Shown here one piece after another: positions 38,768-47,934 of a stretch of DNA of 64,000 nt. Positions within the stretch are counted from its first letter, which is position 1, and every line of letters begins with the position of its first letter. The stretch covers positions 1-64,000 of the forward strand of contig DAIDAJ010000036.1 of the NCBI GenBank assembly GCA_027310665.1. The letters run 5' to 3'. This stretch comes from Sideroxydans sp. (GTDB lineage: Bacteria > Pseudomonadota > Gammaproteobacteria > Burkholderiales > Gallionellaceae). The notes under the pieces were generated by a model, which was not told the DNA's origin, made no database searches, and saw only the letters and a program-made list of their open reading frames with translations. The position numbers were made by a program, and so were the translations under genes.

Positions 38768-39208
38768 ATGCCAAGCGCGCAAAGCAAACCTCGCGTAGTA
38801 ATCGACACCAATCTGGTGCTGTCTGCGCTAGTGTTTTTGCAGGGTCGGTTGTCGCCACTACGCCTTGCCTGGCAAGGCGCGCACTTCAAGCCGCTGGTAT
38901 CAACCGTGACCGCTGCTGAGTTGATACGTGTACTTGCCTATCCAAAATTCAAGCTCTCTACCGAAGATCAGCAAGAGCTGCTGGGTGACTATCTGCCTTA
39001 TTGCACCTCAGTGCGCATGCCCGTCAAGCTACCGGCAACGCCAGACTGCCGAGATAAGTTCGACCTGCCATTCCTGCAACTTGCCATCACTGGCAAGGCG
39101 GATTTTCTGGTGACTGGCGACCAGGACTTGTTGAGTCTTGCTGGCAATTTTGTTTGCCCCATCATCACCGCTGACGAATTCATCAAGACGCTAAATAATG
39201 ACCACTAA
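38768..39208 (+). CDS. PIN-domain toxin (putative toxin component, PIN family)
   Basis: RVVIDTNLVLSALVF...TAAELIRVLAYPKF...DKFDLPFLQLAITGKADFLVTGDQDLLSL. Confidence 0.9.
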   Translation: MPSAQSKPRVVIDTNLVLSALVFLQGRLSPLRLAWQGAHFKPLVSTVTAAELIRVLAYPKFKLSTEDQQELLGDYLPYCTSVRMPVKLPATPDCRDKFDLPFLQLAITGKADFLVTGDQDLLSLAGNFVCPIITADEFIKTLNNDH

Positions 39209-39332
39209 CGACATCGCCGGCAAACTCTGGAATCTCTGTAACGTTCTCAAGGATAACGGCGTCACCTGTCAGCATATGACTTGTTTTCTCTGCGGCTATC
39301 CCGGCCACGACGCAATGCACGATGAGCAATAA
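39198..39332 (+). pseudogene. Truncated type I restriction-modification HsdM N-terminal stub (44 codons)
   Basis: MTTNDIAGKLWNLCNVLKDNGVT matches the HsdM N-terminal pattern, then diverges and stops; overlaps the PIN stop and the glrK start. Confidence 0.72.
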
Positions 39333-40800
39333 TTTCGTAGCGGCTTTCCAGAAAAGATTGCCGGGGCTACACCCGAAATCGTTCGTCGGCCTGATTCTTG
39401 TCGGTTTGCTGCTTGTTGCCCTGCCCTTGCTGCTGCCGCTCATATACAGCACGGCAGCGATCAGCCAGCTTTCGACACAAAGCCGGCAGGCTGTCTATCA
39501 GGCTGAGCAGATCGCGCATTTCAGCCGGATACTGGTCGACCAGACGGCGGCAATGGAACGCAGCGTCAGGTTGTCGCTGATCCTGGCGGATAAGTCGTTG
39601 TTGAGAGGGTATTACCAGGGACATGGAAAATTCAGGGAGACCCTGCAGCATCTGTCGACCCTTCCCCTCACCGACAGGCAGCACGAGCTTGTCAATATCA
39701 TGGACTCGTCCGAGTCGGCGATCTTTTCCAGGGTGCAGAGGATTTCTCCCGCGCAAGGGAAAGCAGAAATACGGAATATCGATTTCTCCCCGTTGATGGA
39801 TGCGGCCCAGGAGTTCCTGATCCATGGGGATGTTCCCGTTGAGCATGAAGTTGAGGCTATGCAGGAGATGGCGGGCCAGGCAAACAAAATCACATACTGG
39901 CTGCTGATCAGCCTGGTGCCCCTGGCCTTCTTGCTGGCGTTCGGATTTTCCATACTGATCACAAGGCCTATCCGGCAAATTGACGATGCGATCAGGGCCA
40001 TGGGGAATGGCGAGCTCTCGAATGCCGTCAAAATCGACGGCCCCCAGGATTTGCAGCAACTGGGAGAAAGGCTGGACTGGATGCGCCTGCGTCTGCTCGA
40101 GATCGAGGAGCAAAAGTCCACGTTCCTTCAGCATATCTCCCATGAACTCAAGACCCCGCTCACTTCGATCCGGGAAGGAGCGAACCTGCTCTCGGAAGGC
40201 ATAGCCGGCAAGCTGACCACCCAACAAAATGAAATAGCAAGAATACTTTTTGCCAATAGCATCCAGTTGCAGAAACGCATTGAAGACCTGTTAAACTTTA
40301 GTGCGTTGCAGGCCGGAAAAGCGGCTCTCCACATACAGAAAGTGGCTTTGAGGATGATTCTCGAATCGGTGCTGCACGACCAATATCTCGCAATAACGAA
40401 TAAATCGCTGCAAATCGAACTCCTCTGCCCTGATCTGATGCTCGAATGCGACGAACAGAAGGTCAGGACTATTGTGGACAATCTATTATCCAATGCGATC
40501 AAATATTCCCCTCAAGGAGGGCCAATCAAAATCCATGCAAGCGTTATCGATAGCAGCGTCAGGCTGGATGTTCATGATTCGGGGCCCGGTATAGACCCCA
40601 TGGACAAGGACAAGATATTTGACGCGTTTTACCAGGGACGCAAGGCACCGCAAGGTCACATCAGGGGCACCGGGCTCGGCTTGTCCATCACCCGCGAATA
40701 TGTACTGGCGCATGGCGGCTCGATCGAACTGCTCGATACTCAGAAAGGTGCAGGCTTTCGTGTCACGCTTCCCCTGAACCGCTCCACCGCCACGCTATGA
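39322..40800 (+). CDS. glrK: Sensor histidine kinase, GlrK/QseE-like
   Basis: Two TM segments, HAMP, HxxxT HISHELKTPLTSIREGANLL, N-box DNLLSNAIKYS, DSGPGIDP, GTGLGLSI. Confidence 0.87.
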   Translation: MSNNFVAAFQKRLPGLHPKSFVGLILVGLLLVALPLLLPLIYSTAAISQLSTQSRQAVYQAEQIAHFSRILVDQTAAMERSVRLSLILADKSLLRGYYQGHGKFRETLQHLSTLPLTDRQHELVNIMDSSESAIFSRVQRISPAQGKAEIRNIDFSPLMDAAQEFLIHGDVPVEHEVEAMQEMAGQANKITYWLLISLVPLAFLLAFGFSILITRPIRQIDDAIRAMGNGELSNAVKIDGPQDLQQLGERLDWMRLRLLEIEEQKSTFLQHISHELKTPLTSIREGANLLSEGIAGKLTTQQNEIARILFANSIQLQKRIEDLLNFSALQAGKAALHIQKVALRMILESVLHDQYLAITNKSLQIELLCPDLMLECDEQKVRTIVDNLLSNAIKYSPQGGPIKIHASVIDSSVRLDVHDSGPGIDPMDKDKIFDAFYQGRKAPQGHIRGTGLGLSITREYVLAHGGSIELLDTQKGAGFRVTLPLNRSTATL

Positions 40801-41345
40801 AGTACAAGACTCCGCTCTTCACGATCCTGAATGTGATTGCAATCGCTGCATTGCTTCCTGCATGCTCGGTCTTAACGACGCCCCGCCCCGCGACGAATCT
40901 CGTTCCCTGCCCGCCACCGCCGGCTCTTGCACTGTCTGCGGACCAGGTTTTGCGCTACTACACCTGTCTGGGCACACTGCCTCCCGCTGATGTCGCCAGC
41001 GAATACCATGCTGCCAGCCTGAGTTTTTCCGAGACCGGCAGCAATTCCGACCGTCTCAAGCTGGCAATACTGTTATCCTTGCCCGACACCGGATTTCACA
41101 GTACCGCAGCAGCACTCGATCTTGTAAAGAACATGCCTGCAGGACCGGAACCTGTTCCTTCCACCCTGCCCGACCTTGCCCTTCTCTTGAGCATGTTGCT
41201 TGCAGGGCAGCAGCACGCGGATGACAGCATTTCCGAACTCACAAAAGCGCTTTCAGACGAAAAAGTGCATTCGGATTTCCTTCAAAAAAAGATCGATGCC
41301 GTCAAGGATCTTGAAATCAACCTGATACACCGGGATCAACCATGA
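40797..41345 (+). CDS. QseG-like lipoprotein between glrK and glrR
   Basis: Lipobox LLPACS; 4-nt overlaps with both neighbours; position equivalent to QseG. Confidence 0.65.
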   Translation: MKYKTPLFTILNVIAIAALLPACSVLTTPRPATNLVPCPPPPALALSADQVLRYYTCLGTLPPADVASEYHAASLSFSETGSNSDRLKLAILLSLPDTGFHSTAAALDLVKNMPAGPEPVPSTLPDLALLLSMLLAGQQHADDSISELTKALSDEKVHSDFLQKKIDAVKDLEINLIHRDQP

Positions 41346-42727
41346 GTGCAGTTCAACAAACGATGGCGCCTGCGCGCAGGATATTGATCGTTGACGACGA
41401 TTCAGACCTGCTGCAACTGCTGTCCATGCGGCTGGCATCGGCCGGATTCGAGGTGAATACGGCAAATAGCGCCGAGGCCGCCATCAATAGCCTGGACATT
41501 TCCAGGCCACACCTTGTGATTACGGATATGCGCATGCAGGGCATGGACGGCATGGCGCTGTTCGAGCATATACACAGAACCATCCCGACCCTGCCGGTCA
41601 TCATGCTGACGGCACACGGCACCATTCCCGATGCAGTCGAAGCGACACAGCGCGGATTGTTCGGCTATCTGACCAAGCCATTCGACAGCAAGGTGCTGCT
41701 GGACCAGGTCGCGAAGGCGCTCCAGATTTCATTCGCTACCGCAGCGCAGCCCGGAAAGGCGGACGAGTGGCGCGCCGCCATCCTCACCCAGAGCCCGGTG
41801 ATGGAAGACATCCTGACCAAGGCGAAGCTCGTGGCCGAAGGGGATGCGAGCGTCCTGATCTGCGGCGAGAGCGGAACCGGCAAGGAGCTTCTTGCCCATG
41901 CAATACACAATGCCAGCCCGCGAGCGCAACGGCCATTCGTGGCGATCAATTGCGCGGCCATTCCCGAGCAATTGCTCGAATCCGAGTTATTTGGGCATGT
42001 CAAAGGCGCATTCACCGGAGCTGTTCGCGACCACAAAGGTCTGTTCCAGTCGGCAATGGGCGGTACGGTCTTCCTCGACGAGATCGGCGACATGCCGCTC
42101 GTGTTGCAAGGCAAGTTGTTGCGGGTGTTGCAGGAAAAGCAGGTGACCCCCGTCGGCGCCACCCAGACCGTGCCGCTCGATGTGCGCATCATCTCCGCGA
42201 CCCATCGCGACCTGAATGCCGAGATCGCCGCCGGCAACTTCCGCGAGGATATCTATTACCGCCTGAATGTCGTGGAACTGTCGATTCCGTCGCTCTCACA
42301 GCGGCGTGAAGACATCCCGCTGCTGGCCAAGCATTTCCTTGCCGTCCTGGCCGAAAAATACAACAGGAAAACCAACGGGTTTTCCTCGGAAGCGATGGAA
42401 ACACTCATCAGCGCACCTTGGCCCGGCAACGTCAGGCAACTATTGAACGTGGTCGAACGCAGTGTCGTGCTGTGCACGACGCCGCTGATCTCGTCTGTAC
42501 TCGTCCAGCAGACCATACACAAGGAAGAAGAAATACTGATGTCGCTTGAAGAGGCCAAAAGCCGCTTCGAACGCGACTACCTGATCCGCATCCTGAAGAT
42601 CACGGAGGGCAACGTGACCCAGGCGGCAAAACTGTCCAAACGCAACCGCACCGAATTCTACAAGCTGCTGCAGAAGCACCAGCTCAATCCTTCGTTGATC
42701 AGGCAGTCTCAGGATTTCTCGACATAG
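41342..42727 (+). CDS. glrR: Sigma-54-dependent response regulator, GlrR/QseF-like
   Basis: Receiver ILIVDDDSDLLQLLSMRL; AAA+ GESGTGKELLAHAIHNAS, ELFGHVKGAFTGA; Fis-type HTH. Confidence 0.92.
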   Translation: MSAVQQTMAPARRILIVDDDSDLLQLLSMRLASAGFEVNTANSAEAAINSLDISRPHLVITDMRMQGMDGMALFEHIHRTIPTLPVIMLTAHGTIPDAVEATQRGLFGYLTKPFDSKVLLDQVAKALQISFATAAQPGKADEWRAAILTQSPVMEDILTKAKLVAEGDASVLICGESGTGKELLAHAIHNASPRAQRPFVAINCAAIPEQLLESELFGHVKGAFTGAVRDHKGLFQSAMGGTVFLDEIGDMPLVLQGKLLRVLQEKQVTPVGATQTVPLDVRIISATHRDLNAEIAAGNFREDIYYRLNVVELSIPSLSQRREDIPLLAKHFLAVLAEKYNRKTNGFSSEAMETLISAPWPGNVRQLLNVVERSVVLCTTPLISSVLVQQTIHKEEEILMSLEEAKSRFERDYLIRILKITEGNVTQAAKLSKRNRTEFYKLLQKHQLNPSLIRQSQDFST

Positions 42728-42804
42728 GGCCCTGCCCCGGTCCACTGAAAAATTGCCTGTAAAACAGGCTGTTGCGTTCCACCATCAAAACTTGTTCGGC
42801 GCGG

Positions 42805-43179
42805 TCAAGCGTTGCCCTGATGGTGTGCGATCAGCTTGTCAATGAACTGGCGCAGGAAGTGATCCGACTGGGAGCTGTGAAAACGGTCGATCTCAACACC
42901 CCGGCTATAGGCGATGACCGTCGGAAACCCCCGGACTTTATGCTTTCCAGCGATACGCATGTTCTCGTCGGCATCCACCTTGGCCAGCAGGAACTTGCCG
43001 CCGTATTCCTTCGCGAGCCTCTCCAGATGCGGCCCCAGGACCTTGCATGGCGCGCACCATTCGGCGCCGATATCGAGCAGGATGGGTGACTCTTGTGAAC
43101 GGGCGACGACACGCTCGTCAAAATTGGCTTCTTCCACTTCGAATGAAAAAGGATGGGGGTCGTGCATGTGCATGGTCAA
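42805..43179 (-). CDS. Thioredoxin-fold protein (WCAPC active site)
   Basis: ILLDIGAEWCAPCKVLGPHLERLAKEY...VDADENMRIAGKHKVRGFPTVIAY. Confidence 0.9.
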   Translation of the reverse strand: MTMHMHDPHPFSFEVEEANFDERVVARSQESPILLDIGAEWCAPCKVLGPHLERLAKEYGGKFLLAKVDADENMRIAGKHKVRGFPTVIAYSRGVEIDRFHSSQSDHFLRQFIDKLIAHHQGNA

Positions 43180-43259
43180 TCACTTCCTTCTTATACTGTT
43201 AATGTTGAATAAGGGTAAACTGTCATTGTACGTTTCGGTCACGGGCTAACGACAACGCT

Positions 43260-45074
43260 ATGCTACCAGACAACGAAATACGTTTTGACGCTTCCGGGCA
43301 GGCATGGCTGGATCAATTGGTACAGCGCCATCAAAGCAGGGCATCCCAGCTGTTGCAGATACTGCGCGAGATCCAGGAGCACTTCGGACATATTCCACAC
43401 CGGATCGTCACCGAACTGGCCCAAAAATTATCCATTCCACGCGCGCGCATCGAAAGCGTGGCCTCCTTCTACTCCTTCCTGCACCTGAAACCTCACGGGG
43501 AATACCGCGTCCTGTTCTCCGACAACATCACCGATCGCATGCTGGGCAGCCTGCCATTGATGGAGCTGATGTGCCAGCAATTGTGGCTGCAGCCGGGCAA
43601 GGTCTCCGAAGACGGCCTGGTCAGCATCGGTACTACTTCGTGTACCGGCATGTGCGACCAGGGACCGGCGCTGCTGATCAATGGGCGCTCCGTCACGAAA
43701 CTGAATCACCAGCGGGTGCAGGAGATCGTCCAGCTGATACGCAATCGCACGCCGCTGGCAGACTGGCCCGCCGACTTCTTCCGCGTTGAGGACAATATCC
43801 GCCGCAGCGGCCTGTTGCTCGATAGCGCACTGGCTCCCGGAGAATTGCTGCGCGCTGCCCTGTCGTCGGGCGCGCTGAATGTCGTCGAGTCCATCAAGGC
43901 TTCAGGCTTGCGGGGACGCGGCGGCGCAGGCTACTTTACCGGATTGAAATGGGAAGCCTGCCGCAATGCACAGGGAGTCGAACATTACGTGGTATGCAAC
44001 GCCGATGAGGGCGAGCCGGGCACATTCAAGGACCGCGTGCTGCTCACTCGCCAGCCTGATCTGGTCTTTGAAGGCATGACGCTGTGCGCCCTCGCTGTAG
44101 GCGCGAAAAAAGGCTTTCTCTATCTGCGCGGAGAATACAGATACCTGCTCGAACCCTTGCAAGCGGTATTGCAGCGCCGTCGTAACGACAAACTGTTGGG
44201 CACAAGCATCCTCGGGCAGGCCGGTTTCGACTTCGATATCGAGATACATCTCGGCGCCGGTGCATACATCTGCGGCGAGGAATCGGCCCTGATCGAATCC
44301 CTCGAAGGCAAGCGCGGTGTACCGCGCAATCGCCCGCCGTTCCCGGTGACGCACGGCTATCTGCAACAACCCACCGCCGTAGATAACGTCGAGACGTTCT
44401 GCCAGGCTGTACTGGCACTGCACATGGGGGCCGAAAAATACCGCGCCATCGGCACGGCAAAATCCACCGGTAGCAAACTGATCTCTGTGTCCGGCGATTG
44501 CCAGCGCCCCGGCATCTACGAATATCCCTTTGGCGTTTCGGTGCGCGAGATATTGCGGGATTGCGGTGCGGTGAACACGCTTGCGGTCCAGGTCAGCGGA
44601 CCTTCCGGCGTCTGTGTTGCGGAAAGCGAATTCGACCGCAGATTGGGCTTTGAGGATCTGCCTACCGCGGGAGCATTCATGATCTTCGACGACAGCCGCG
44701 ACCTGTTCGAAGTGGCGCGCAATTTCGTGCATTTCTTCGCACATGAAAGCTGCGGCTTCTGCACGCCCTGCCGTGTCGGCACCTCGATTCTGAAACAGAC
44801 CATGGACAAGATCGCGGCCGGGCATGGCACGCGCTACGACCTCTCCGAGGTCGAAAACCTTGATCGCGTATTGCAGACCACTTCGCATTGCGGCCTGGGG
44901 CGAACTGCCTGCAACCCGGTGCTGCATACCCTCAAGCATTTCCGCCCCTCCTACGAGAACAAGCTGAAATCGCTGATGTTCTCACCCGCCTTTGACCTCG
45001 ACGGATCGCTGGCGCGCGCGCGGCAGATGACCGGTCGCAACGATGCCGGCGCGCATCTGAAGGAGATCGAATGA
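43260..45074 (+). CDS. hoxF: NAD-linked [NiFe]-hydrogenase diaphorase subunit HoxF (NuoE-like + NuoF-like domains)
   Basis: N-terminal thioredoxin-like [2Fe-2S] Cys pattern; GLRGRGGAGYFTGLKW; CNADEGEPGTFKDR; AYICGEESALIESLEG; SCGFCTPCRVG. Confidence 0.95.
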   Translation: MLPDNEIRFDASGQAWLDQLVQRHQSRASQLLQILREIQEHFGHIPHRIVTELAQKLSIPRARIESVASFYSFLHLKPHGEYRVLFSDNITDRMLGSLPLMELMCQQLWLQPGKVSEDGLVSIGTTSCTGMCDQGPALLINGRSVTKLNHQRVQEIVQLIRNRTPLADWPADFFRVEDNIRRSGLLLDSALAPGELLRAALSSGALNVVESIKASGLRGRGGAGYFTGLKWEACRNAQGVEHYVVCNADEGEPGTFKDRVLLTRQPDLVFEGMTLCALAVGAKKGFLYLRGEYRYLLEPLQAVLQRRRNDKLLGTSILGQAGFDFDIEIHLGAGAYICGEESALIESLEGKRGVPRNRPPFPVTHGYLQQPTAVDNVETFCQAVLALHMGAEKYRAIGTAKSTGSKLISVSGDCQRPGIYEYPFGVSVREILRDCGAVNTLAVQVSGPSGVCVAESEFDRRLGFEDLPTAGAFMIFDDSRDLFEVARNFVHFFAHESCGFCTPCRVGTSILKQTMDKIAAGHGTRYDLSEVENLDRVLQTTSHCGLGRTACNPVLHTLKHFRPSYENKLKSLMFSPAFDLDGSLARARQMTGRNDAGAHLKEIE

Positions 45075-45823
45075 AGGAAACCTTCCTGCTCGATGGCTCG
45101 ACCATTCCCTTCGAACCGGGCCAGACCGTGATTCAGGCCGCACTGGCTGCCGGTCATTACATCCCTCACCTGTGCTATCACCCGGAGTTCAAGCCGCACG
45201 GCAGTTGCAAACTATGCACGGTCAAGATCAACGGGCGCACCGTGGCCTCCTGCACCATGCCCGCCGAGGCCGGACTGCAAGTCGAAAGCGAGATCGAGGA
45301 ATTGAACGCTTTGCGTCGTTCGCTCGTGCAGATGCTGTTCGCCGAAGGCAACCATTTCTGCCCTTCTTGCGAGAAAAGCGGCAATTGTCTCTTGCAGGCG
45401 CTGGGTTATGACCTCGAAGTCCACGCGACAGGCTTCCGCCACCTCTATCCCGATCGTCCGCTGGACGCCTCGCATCCGGACATACTGCTGGACTTCAACC
45501 GCTGCATCCTGTGCGAACTGTGCGTGCGCGCCTCCAGCGAGGTGGACGGCAAGAACGTATTTGCCTTGTCCGGACGCGGCATCACCAAGCACCTGATCGT
45601 CAACGCCGAGTCCGGCAAGCTCTCCGACACCAATATCTCGCTCACCGACAAGGCCATGCAGGTCTGCCCCGTCGGCGTAATCCTTCCCAAGCGTGTCGGT
45701 TTCAGCGTGCCCATCGGTGAAAGGCGTTATGACCAGCGTCCGATCAGCGCGCAGGCACTGGACGATGCACCGCGGCAGACCGATGCCGGCGGGAACTGTG
45801 CTGCTTGCGAAGGAACACCATGA
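45071..45823 (+). CDS. hoxU: Hydrogenase diaphorase subunit HoxU
   Basis: N-terminal [2Fe-2S] ferredoxin CYHPEFKPHGSCKLCTVKINGR; FNRCILCELCVRASSEVDGKNVFALSGRG. Confidence 0.94.
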   Translation: MKETFLLDGSTIPFEPGQTVIQAALAAGHYIPHLCYHPEFKPHGSCKLCTVKINGRTVASCTMPAEAGLQVESEIEELNALRRSLVQMLFAEGNHFCPSCEKSGNCLLQALGYDLEVHATGFRHLYPDRPLDASHPDILLDFNRCILCELCVRASSEVDGKNVFALSGRGITKHLIVNAESGKLSDTNISLTDKAMQVCPVGVILPKRVGFSVPIGERRYDQRPISAQALDDAPRQTDAGGNCAACEGTP

Positions 45824-46359
45824 GCAAGAAACTGCGCGTCGCCACCACTTCGCTTGCCGGTTGCTTCGGTTGCCACATGTCCATACTGGACATCGACGAA
45901 CGCCTGTTCCCTCTGCTGGAGCTCATCGAATTCGACCGCTCGCCGTTGACCGACATCAAGCATTGCGGACCATGCGATATCGGTCTCGTCGAGGGCGGTG
46001 TCTGCAATGCGGAAAACGTGCATGTGCTGCACGAGTTCCGCAAGAACTGCAAGATTCTGATCGCCATCGGCGCCTGCGCCATCAATGGCGGATTGCCTGC
46101 GCAGCGCAACCATCTCGACCTGGGCAGTTGCCTGACCGAGGTGTACCTCACCGAGCCGGGGCTGATGCATGGACATATCCCGAACGACCCGGAACTGCCG
46201 CTGCCGCTGGACAAGGTGCATCCGCTGCACGAAGTGGTGAAGATTGATTACTTCATTCCCGGCTGTCCGCCTTCCGCCGACGCAATCTGGAAATTCCTCA
46301 CCGACCTCATCGCCGGCAAGACGCCGGAACTGGGGCATGGGTTGATTAAGTATGATTGA
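45820..46359 (+). CDS. hoxY: Hydrogenase small subunit HoxY
   Basis: TTSLAGCFGCHMSILDIDERL; GACAINGGLPAQRN; YFIPGCPPSADAIWKFL. Confidence 0.95.
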   Translation: MSKKLRVATTSLAGCFGCHMSILDIDERLFPLLELIEFDRSPLTDIKHCGPCDIGLVEGGVCNAENVHVLHEFRKNCKILIAIGACAINGGLPAQRNHLDLGSCLTEVYLTEPGLMHGHIPNDPELPLPLDKVHPLHEVVKIDYFIPGCPPSADAIWKFLTDLIAGKTPELGHGLIKYD

Positions 46360-46365
46360 AATACA

Positions 46366-46441
46366 TTTGGCCACAGAGATCACAGAGCACACAGAGAAAG
46401 GCTGCGAAGCTCTCTGTGGTCTCTGTGTACTCGGTGGCAAA
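46366..46441. repeat. CACAGAG/CTCTGTG palindromic repeat in the hoxY-hoxH gap
   Basis: tttggccacagagatcacagagcacacagaga...tctctgtggtctctgtgtactcggtggcaaa. Confidence 0.85.
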
Positions 46442-46452
46442 GGATTTTGAAT

Positions 46453-47934
46453 ATGGGTAATGATCTGGAAACCGCCGCCCACCCCGAAAAGCTGCGCCGT
46501 GTCGCCATCGACCCGGTGTCGCGCGTCGAGGGCCACGGCAAGGTGACGCTGCTGTTGGACGAGGACGACCGCGTGCACCAGGTGCGGCTGCACATCGTGG
46601 AGTTCCGCGGTTTCGAGAAATTCATCCAGGGCCGTCCCTATTGGGAAGCGCCGGTGATGGTGCAGCGGCTGTGCGGCATCTGCCCGGTCAGCCACCACCT
46701 GGCTGCATCCAAGGCGATGGACATGATCGTGGGTGCCACCCTCACGCCGACCGCCGAAAAGATCCGGCGCTTGATGCATTACGGCCAGATCCTGCAGTCT
46801 CACGCGCTGCACTTCTTCCATCTGTGCTCGCCTGACCTCCTGTTCGGCTTCGATTCGGAAATGGCCAAGCGCAACATCGTAGGCATCGCTGCCACCTACC
46901 CGGAGATCGCCAGACAAGGCGTGCTGCTGCGCAAATTCGGCCAGGAAGTGATCCGCATCACCGCGGGAAAACGCATCCACGGCACGGGTTCCATCCCGGG
47001 CGGGGTAAACAAGAACGTCAGCATCGAAGAGCGCGACTACCTGCTCAAGGACATCGAGCAGGTGGTGGCCTGGAGCCGCGAATCGGTCGGAATCGCCCGG
47101 CAGCTGTTCGAGCAGAATCTCGACCTCTACAACAACTTCGGCCGCTTCAAGGCGCATACGCTCAATATGGTGCGCGGCGACGGCGCGCTCGACCTTTACC
47201 ACGGTGGCTTGCGTGCCCGCGACATGGATGGCAAGACGCTATTCGACCATTACGATTACAGCCATTACTGGGACGTCATCTTCGAGGACGTGAAGACCTG
47301 GTCATACATGAAATTCCCGTTCCTGCGCAGCCTGGGACCGGAGACCGGCTGGTACCGTGTCGGGCCGCTCTCGCGCGTGACGCAGTGCGACTTCATCCCA
47401 ACTCTCCAGGCCGAACAGGCTCGCGTGGAGTTCCTGGCCTTCAACGGCGGATCGGCAACGGGCGCGACGCTGGGCTTCCACTGGGCGCGCATGATAGAGA
47501 TGCTGCATGCCGCCGAAGTAATACAAGACCTGCTGCACGATCCCGACCTGCAAGGCAACGATCTGGTCAGCAAGGGCGAACGGCAGGAGCGCGGCGTGGG
47601 CGTGATCGAGGCCCCGCGCGGCACGCTGATCCACCACTACAAGGTCGACGAGAACGACCAGATCGTGCGTTGCAACCTGATCGTTTCCACCACCCACAAC
47701 AACCAGGCGATGAACGAGGCCATCCGCCAGGTGGCACGGCAGTACATCGACGGACGCAAGCTCACCGAAGGATTGCTCAACCACATCGAGGTGGCCATCC
47801 GAGCCTTCGACCCATGTCTGTCCTGCGCGACCCATGCACTGGGCAAGATGCCGCTGGAAGTTGAATTGCTGGACGTCGAAGGTGACCGGGTCGATGTGCT
47901 GACACGCTCATCCGATGGTTCGTTCTGCTCCTGA
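46453..47934 (+). CDS. hoxH: [NiFe]-hydrogenase large subunit HoxH
   Basis: RLCGICPVSHH and C-terminal DPCLSCATHALG motifs; group 3d-like context. Confidence 0.96.
   Translation: MGNDLETAAHPEKLRRVAIDPVSRVEGHGKVTLLLDEDDRVHQVRLHIVEFRGFEKFIQGRPYWEAPVMVQRLCGICPVSHHLAASKAMDMIVGATLTPTAEKIRRLMHYGQILQSHALHFFHLCSPDLLFGFDSEMAKRNIVGIAATYPEIARQGVLLRKFGQEVIRITAGKRIHGTGSIPGGVNKNVSIEERDYLLKDIEQVVAWSRESVGIARQLFEQNLDLYNNFGRFKAHTLNMVRGDGALDLYHGGLRARDMDGKTLFDHYDYSHYWDVIFEDVKTWSYMKFPFLRSLGPETGWYRVGPLSRVTQCDFIPTLQAEQARVEFLAFNGGSATGATLGFHWARMIEMLHAAEVIQDLLHDPDLQGNDLVSKGERQERGVGVIEAPRGTLIHHYKVDENDQIVRCNLIVSTTHNNQAMNEAIRQVARQYIDGRKLTEGLLNHIEVAIRAFDPCLSCATHALGKMPLEVELLDVEGDRVDVLTRSSDGSFCS

Noticed and set aside
39367-40227. 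286-aa minus-strand ORF antisense to glrK
   Set aside because: Shadow ORF over a clear histidine kinase.
43902-44939. 345-aa minus-strand ORF antisense to hoxF
   Set aside because: Antisense shadow of a well-supported gene in GC-rich sequence; no domain pattern.
45727-47202. 491-aa minus-strand ORF antisense to hoxY/hoxH
   Set aside because: Shadow ORF over strongly supported hox genes; low-complexity His/Val/Asp-rich antisense composition, no recognisable domain.
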